From Pedobacter planticolens (GTDB lineage: Bacteria > Bacteroidota > Bacteroidia > Sphingobacteriales > Sphingobacteriaceae), in NCBI RefSeq assembly GCF_014172375.1, contig NZ_WNXD01000002.1, positions 1,178,001-1,242,000 on the forward strand: a stretch of DNA of 64,000 bases, read 5' to 3'. The stretch's first letter is position 1. Each line of letters opens with the position of its first letter. Both the position numbers and the translations under genes were made by a program. The notes below the pieces were generated by a model. The model saw only the letters and a list, made by a program, of their open reading frames with translations. It was not told where the DNA came from and searched no databases. Below are positions 60,978 through 64,000 of the stretch, in pieces.

Positions 60978-62609
60978 ATGGAATGGCTCATCTATCTTTT
61001 TAAAGTAAGCGTATGCTCTGGGTTATTCTTTGCATTTTATTTACTGTTTTTACGAAAACTAACCTTTTTTAAAGCCAATCGTTTTTATTTGTTAGCAGCA
61101 TTAGTGTTGAGTTTTGCTATTCCAACATTAAATTTTGAAGTAGAACGAGCAGCTCCAGTTATCGTTAACCGTGTGATTATCCCACAAGAAAACTCAACTG
61201 CAAATGGTACTCAGGTTGCAACTCCAATAGTAACTCAAAGTTTTGATTGGTCGTTTTTAGTGATTTCAACCTATAAAGCGCTTGTAGGAGCCTTGTTGTT
61301 AATCACCGCATGGCGTCTCATTCAGTTGTTAAGCTTTACTAGACAACCAACTCGTCAAGTTAACGGACTAAAACTAGTATCCAAAACGAACGGATTTACC
61401 AATTGCTCTTTTTTCAACTATGTTTTTATAGATCATAATAGCCTAACGGATAAAGAACTAGAGCTTTTGCTGAAACACGAGGAAGTACACGCCAAACAAT
61501 ATCATTCATTTGATAAGCTATTGCTCATGATTACAAAGGCGGTATTATGGTTCAATCCAATTATTTACTTATACGATAAAGCATTAGAACAAACACACGA
61601 ATACGAAGCCGATGAGGTGACGTCCCAAGATTTTGGAACAGCACCCTATGCTACCCTTTTATTAAAGCTGGCAGTAGCTAGAGGCAACATGCCGCTTATC
61701 CACAACTTCGTTAAAAGTCCATTAAAAGAAAGAATAAAAATGTTATACAATTCAAAATCAAAAGACATGAAAAAATTTAGGTATGTGTTGGCAATGCCAA
61801 TAGGATTAGTATTAGTTTGGGGTTTCGCTGTAAACGTGGTGTATGCTCAAACAAAAGAAGCTGAAGTTAAGGCTCCAGAAAAAGTAGTTGAGCGAGTTAT
61901 GACAGAGGAAGTGAAAGAAGTGCCAATTAAAGTAAGAGGAGTACAAATAAAAGCTACAGGAAATAAAGCTGTAACTGTTACAGGGAAAAGAAGCGATGTA
62001 AAGGAGGTGATAGTTAATGGGGTGCAACTAATGAATGAAAGAACAATTGGAACTGGAAGAATAAATGCTATCACTGTTAATGGAGGCGTAATTTCGGAGG
62101 TAAAGCCAGCTGTTAATGGATTAACTGGTATTACGATTACAGGTACTGGAAATCGACAAGCAAATTCGGTTTATGATGGAGTAACAGTAACGGGTGTGCA
62201 AAGTATCGCTTCAGCAACAGGCAGAGTAACTGGTGTAAGAGGTAATCAGATTTTTACAACTACAACTGAGCAACCTGTTAGTATTAGAAGTAGAAATGCT
62301 ACTACTGAAGATGAAATCTATTATGAAAGATATACTGAAATAGGTAGAAATGGTGAAGCACACGATGTAGCAAGAATAAGAACGATAAAAGGCAGTTCTG
62401 CATCTGTAGATATTCCTAGGAATGGAAAAGTAATGATTTACGTAAACGGAGTGCCATATACTGAAAGTCAAGCCGCAGGACTTAAAAAAGTAATGATCGA
62501 AAAATACAACAGGGTTTCGGCTTACGAAAAGGGAGGTACTGAGTTTGCCAGATTATATCCAGATTTAGTAGGTAAATACGATGGAGTTCTTGAATTAAGA
62601 TCTAATTAA
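60978..62609 (+). CDS. M56-family (BlaR1-like) membrane metallopeptidase with a repetitive periplasmic tail
   Basis: 543 residues. Three to four membrane segments lie in the first 115 residues, then the zinc site KHEEVHAKQYHS (HExxH, H167-H171) and the helix NPIIYLYDKALEQTHEYEADEVTS with the third ligand. A further membrane segment (about 267-290, ending in VVYAQ) leads to a tail of beta-like repeats (VTVTGKRSD, ITVNGGVISE, ITITGTGNRQ, VTVTGVQSI) and ends with a block that looks like a TonB-receptor plug piece (EKYNRVSAYEKGG, LVGKYDGVLELRS). There is no penicillin-binding sensor domain as in BlaR1. It starts 2 bases after blaI. The signal is unknown. Confidence 0.88.
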   Translation: MEWLIYLFKVSVCSGLFFAFYLLFLRKLTFFKANRFYLLAALVLSFAIPTLNFEVERAAPVIVNRVIIPQENSTANGTQVATPIVTQSFDWSFLVISTYKALVGALLLITAWRLIQLLSFTRQPTRQVNGLKLVSKTNGFTNCSFFNYVFIDHNSLTDKELELLLKHEEVHAKQYHSFDKLLLMITKAVLWFNPIIYLYDKALEQTHEYEADEVTSQDFGTAPYATLLLKLAVARGNMPLIHNFVKSPLKERIKMLYNSKSKDMKKFRYVLAMPIGLVLVWGFAVNVVYAQTKEAEVKAPEKVVERVMTEEVKEVPIKVRGVQIKATGNKAVTVTGKRSDVKEVIVNGVQLMNERTIGTGRINAITVNGGVISEVKPAVNGLTGITITGTGNRQANSVYDGVTVTGVQSIASATGRVTGVRGNQIFTTTTEQPVSIRSRNATTEDEIYYERYTEIGRNGEAHDVARIRTIKGSSASVDIPRNGKVMIYVNGVPYTESQAAGLKKVMIEKYNRVSAYEKGGTEFARLYPDLVGKYDGVLELRSN

Positions 62610-62624
62610 TCAAAAACACTACGC

Positions 62625-64000
62625 ATGGAATGGTTCAATTATCTCTTAAAAGTAAGCGCATGTTCGGCGTTGTTCTTTGCCTTTTATCTATTGGTTTTAA
62701 GGAGACTAACCTTTTTTAAAATTAATCGATTTTATCTATTAGCTAGTTTAATGGTGAGTTTTATCATTCCTACTTTGCAGTTTACCATAGAAAGAGAAAT
62801 TGCACAAAACACCGCAGTTGAACAACCTACTGTTTTGCAAGATGTAGATTTAGGAGGAGCAGCATTTCAAGAACCGATACAAGTTGGAGCAGGGCCTATT
62901 GCTAATGAGGTTGAACCTTTTAATTGGTATGGTTTACTTCCATACGTTTATGTCGCTATTGTTATTGGGTTGTTGGTAGTGACCGCATGGCGATTATTTC
63001 AATTATACAAACACACCAGAACAAAATCACACGAAGTGAATGGGCTGAAATTAGTCGCTAAAAGTGTAGGTTCTACCAATTGTTCCTTCTTTAATTATGT
63101 GTTTATCGATCAAAATAGTTTAACAGAAGTTGAATTACAGGTTTTACTACGACATGAGGAAGTGCATGCAAGGCAGCTTCATTCGATAGATAAAATTTTG
63201 TTAATGCTAGCTAAAGCAGTGTTATGGTTTAATCCGATAGTTTATTTATACGATAAAGCATTAGAGCAAACACATGAATATGAGGCAGATGAAGCTACCT
63301 CTCAAAATGTAGGAACCGAACATTATGCTCATCTATTATTGAAATTAGCAGTAAGTAAAAATACCATGCCGCTCATTCACAACTTTGTGAAAAGCCCTAT
63401 TAAAGAAAGAATAAAAATGTTATTTAACTCTAAATCTAAAAACATGAAAAAATTAGCTTATTTACTGGCTCTACCTATAGGTTTGGGCTTAATATGGGGA
63501 TTTACAGTTGACGTGGTTGATGTATTTCCTAATGCCAAAACAACAAATGAAAAGGAATTTACTTTAATATTGGATGCTGGTCATGGTGGTAAGGAAAAGG
63601 GAGCAGAAGCAAACGGTTATAATGAAAAGGATATCACCTTAGTATTTACAACCAAGATTAAAGCCTTAGCAGAAGCCAAAGGAATTAAAGTAGTGACTAC
63701 TCGTAATAGTGATGAAAAAATAAGCTTAGCGGATAGGTTAAAACCACAAGGAGATTTCTTGCTTTCTATTCATGTAAACAGCGAACCGATTAAAACTAAT
63801 GGCTCACAAAATGGAATAGAAATGTATACACCAACTTCAGATAGAAAATTGAATTGGTTTAAATCAACTAGCATGACTTATGATTTATACAAAAATCTAA
63901 AAACGGTATCAGGTATTAAAACAGGCTATAAACCATTCCAGAAAAAATTATTTCTATTGCAAAATTCAAATGCAGCAGGAGTAGTTTTAGAAATGGGCTA
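62625..64000 (+). CDS. M56 metallopeptidase fused to N-acetylmuramoyl-L-alanine amidase, cut by the window end
   Basis: The frame is open from the ATG at 62625 to the window edge (458 codons, no stop). Residues 1-300 match the upstream M56 paralogue: MEWFNYLLKVSACSALFFAFYL, zinc site RHEEVHARQLHS (H177-H181) and EQTHEYEADEATS, then a membrane segment at about 281-298. After that comes an Amidase_3 domain: LILDAGHGGKEKG (zinc His, residue 320), NEKDITL with the zinc Glu, ISLADRL, SIHVNSE with the second His, and near the edge VVLEMG. The amidase would face the periplasm, where it could cut between MurNAc and L-Ala. It starts 15 bases after the first M56 gene. Confidence 0.92.
   Translation, partial: MEWFNYLLKVSACSALFFAFYLLVLRRLTFFKINRFYLLASLMVSFIIPTLQFTIEREIAQNTAVEQPTVLQDVDLGGAAFQEPIQVGAGPIANEVEPFNWYGLLPYVYVAIVIGLLVVTAWRLFQLYKHTRTKSHEVNGLKLVAKSVGSTNCSFFNYVFIDQNSLTEVELQVLLRHEEVHARQLHSIDKILLMLAKAVLWFNPIVYLYDKALEQTHEYEADEATSQNVGTEHYAHLLLKLAVSKNTMPLIHNFVKSPIKERIKMLFNSKSKNMKKLAYLLALPIGLGLIWGFTVDVVDVFPNAKTTNEKEFTLILDAGHGGKEKGAEANGYNEKDITLVFTTKIKALAEAKGIKVVTTRNSDEKISLADRLKPQGDFLLSIHVNSEPIKTNGSQNGIEMYTPTSDRKLNWFKSTSMTYDLYKNLKTVSGIKTGYKPFQKKLFLLQNSNAAGVVLEMG

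Overview
The window looks like chromosomal DNA of a Bacteroidota species, most likely Pedobacter or a close relative in the Sphingobacteriaceae. The evidence is an AT-rich sequence, weak ribosome binding sites, a type IX secretion (T9SS) cargo paired with a PorP/SprF-like partner, a tryptophan 2,3-dioxygenase of the Bacteroidota type, a SerB/SerA chimera, DUF4251 and DUF5777 proteins, and a BlaI/M56 cassette. The assignment rests on gene content and protein style only. No rRNA or tRNA gene and no CRISPR array was seen, and there is no sign of a prophage or a conjugative element.

Layout. 1-776 is the 3' part of an alpha-L-fucosidase. 777-1675 is a gene-free stretch filled with interspersed repeats and a 21-bp tandem array. 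1676-4228 holds a CI-like regulator, a small unknown gene, an MgtC/SapB protein and a SprF-like protein, the last overlapping a 1985-residue PKD adhesin (4225-10182). 10307-20432 on the minus strand reads, in transcription order, miaB, a sigma-54 activator, lptE, a TPR-like gene, secG, a three-gene insertion (zincin-like lipoprotein plus two paralogous secreted proteins), then groS and groL. 20568-24419 carries two tandem AsmA-like paralogues. 24476-29688 (minus) carries ilvE, kynA, a RAYT transposase between two matching REP hairpins, the SerB/SerA chimera and an epimerase.

29765-46321 (mostly plus) carries an arginase-fold protein lacking several metal ligands, a TlpA-like thioredoxin, purD (minus), secA, a SPOR protein, an M20 amidohydrolase, a serine hydrolase and a GDSL hydrolase, then a GIY-YIG gene framed by inverted repeats, dnaG, yraN and a glutamine cyclotransferase. 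46496-50890 (minus) is an ECF sigma factor operon with a beta-barrel protein, YceI, DUF5777 and Rieske proteins, preceded downstream by a DUF4251 gene. 51353-60322 carries pgi, a DUF937-like gene, a second M20 amidohydrolase, prfB with its programmed +1 frameshift, and several enzymes. 60613 to the end is a BlaI-M56-M56 operon in which the last, truncated gene fuses an M56 sensor protease to an N-acetylmuramoyl-L-alanine amidase.

Most notable points: (1) a GIY-YIG nuclease gene flanked by inverted CGTCATTGCGA/GAAGCAATCT repeats, with a gene-less version of the same palindrome 3.5 kb away and partial copies elsewhere, suggesting a mobile element with MITE-like derivatives; (2) the RAYT with perfect flanking REP hairpins; (3) the BlaI/M56/M56-amidase operon; (4) a palindromic repeat read in frame inside miaB; (5) phased palindromes and direct repeats before prfB.
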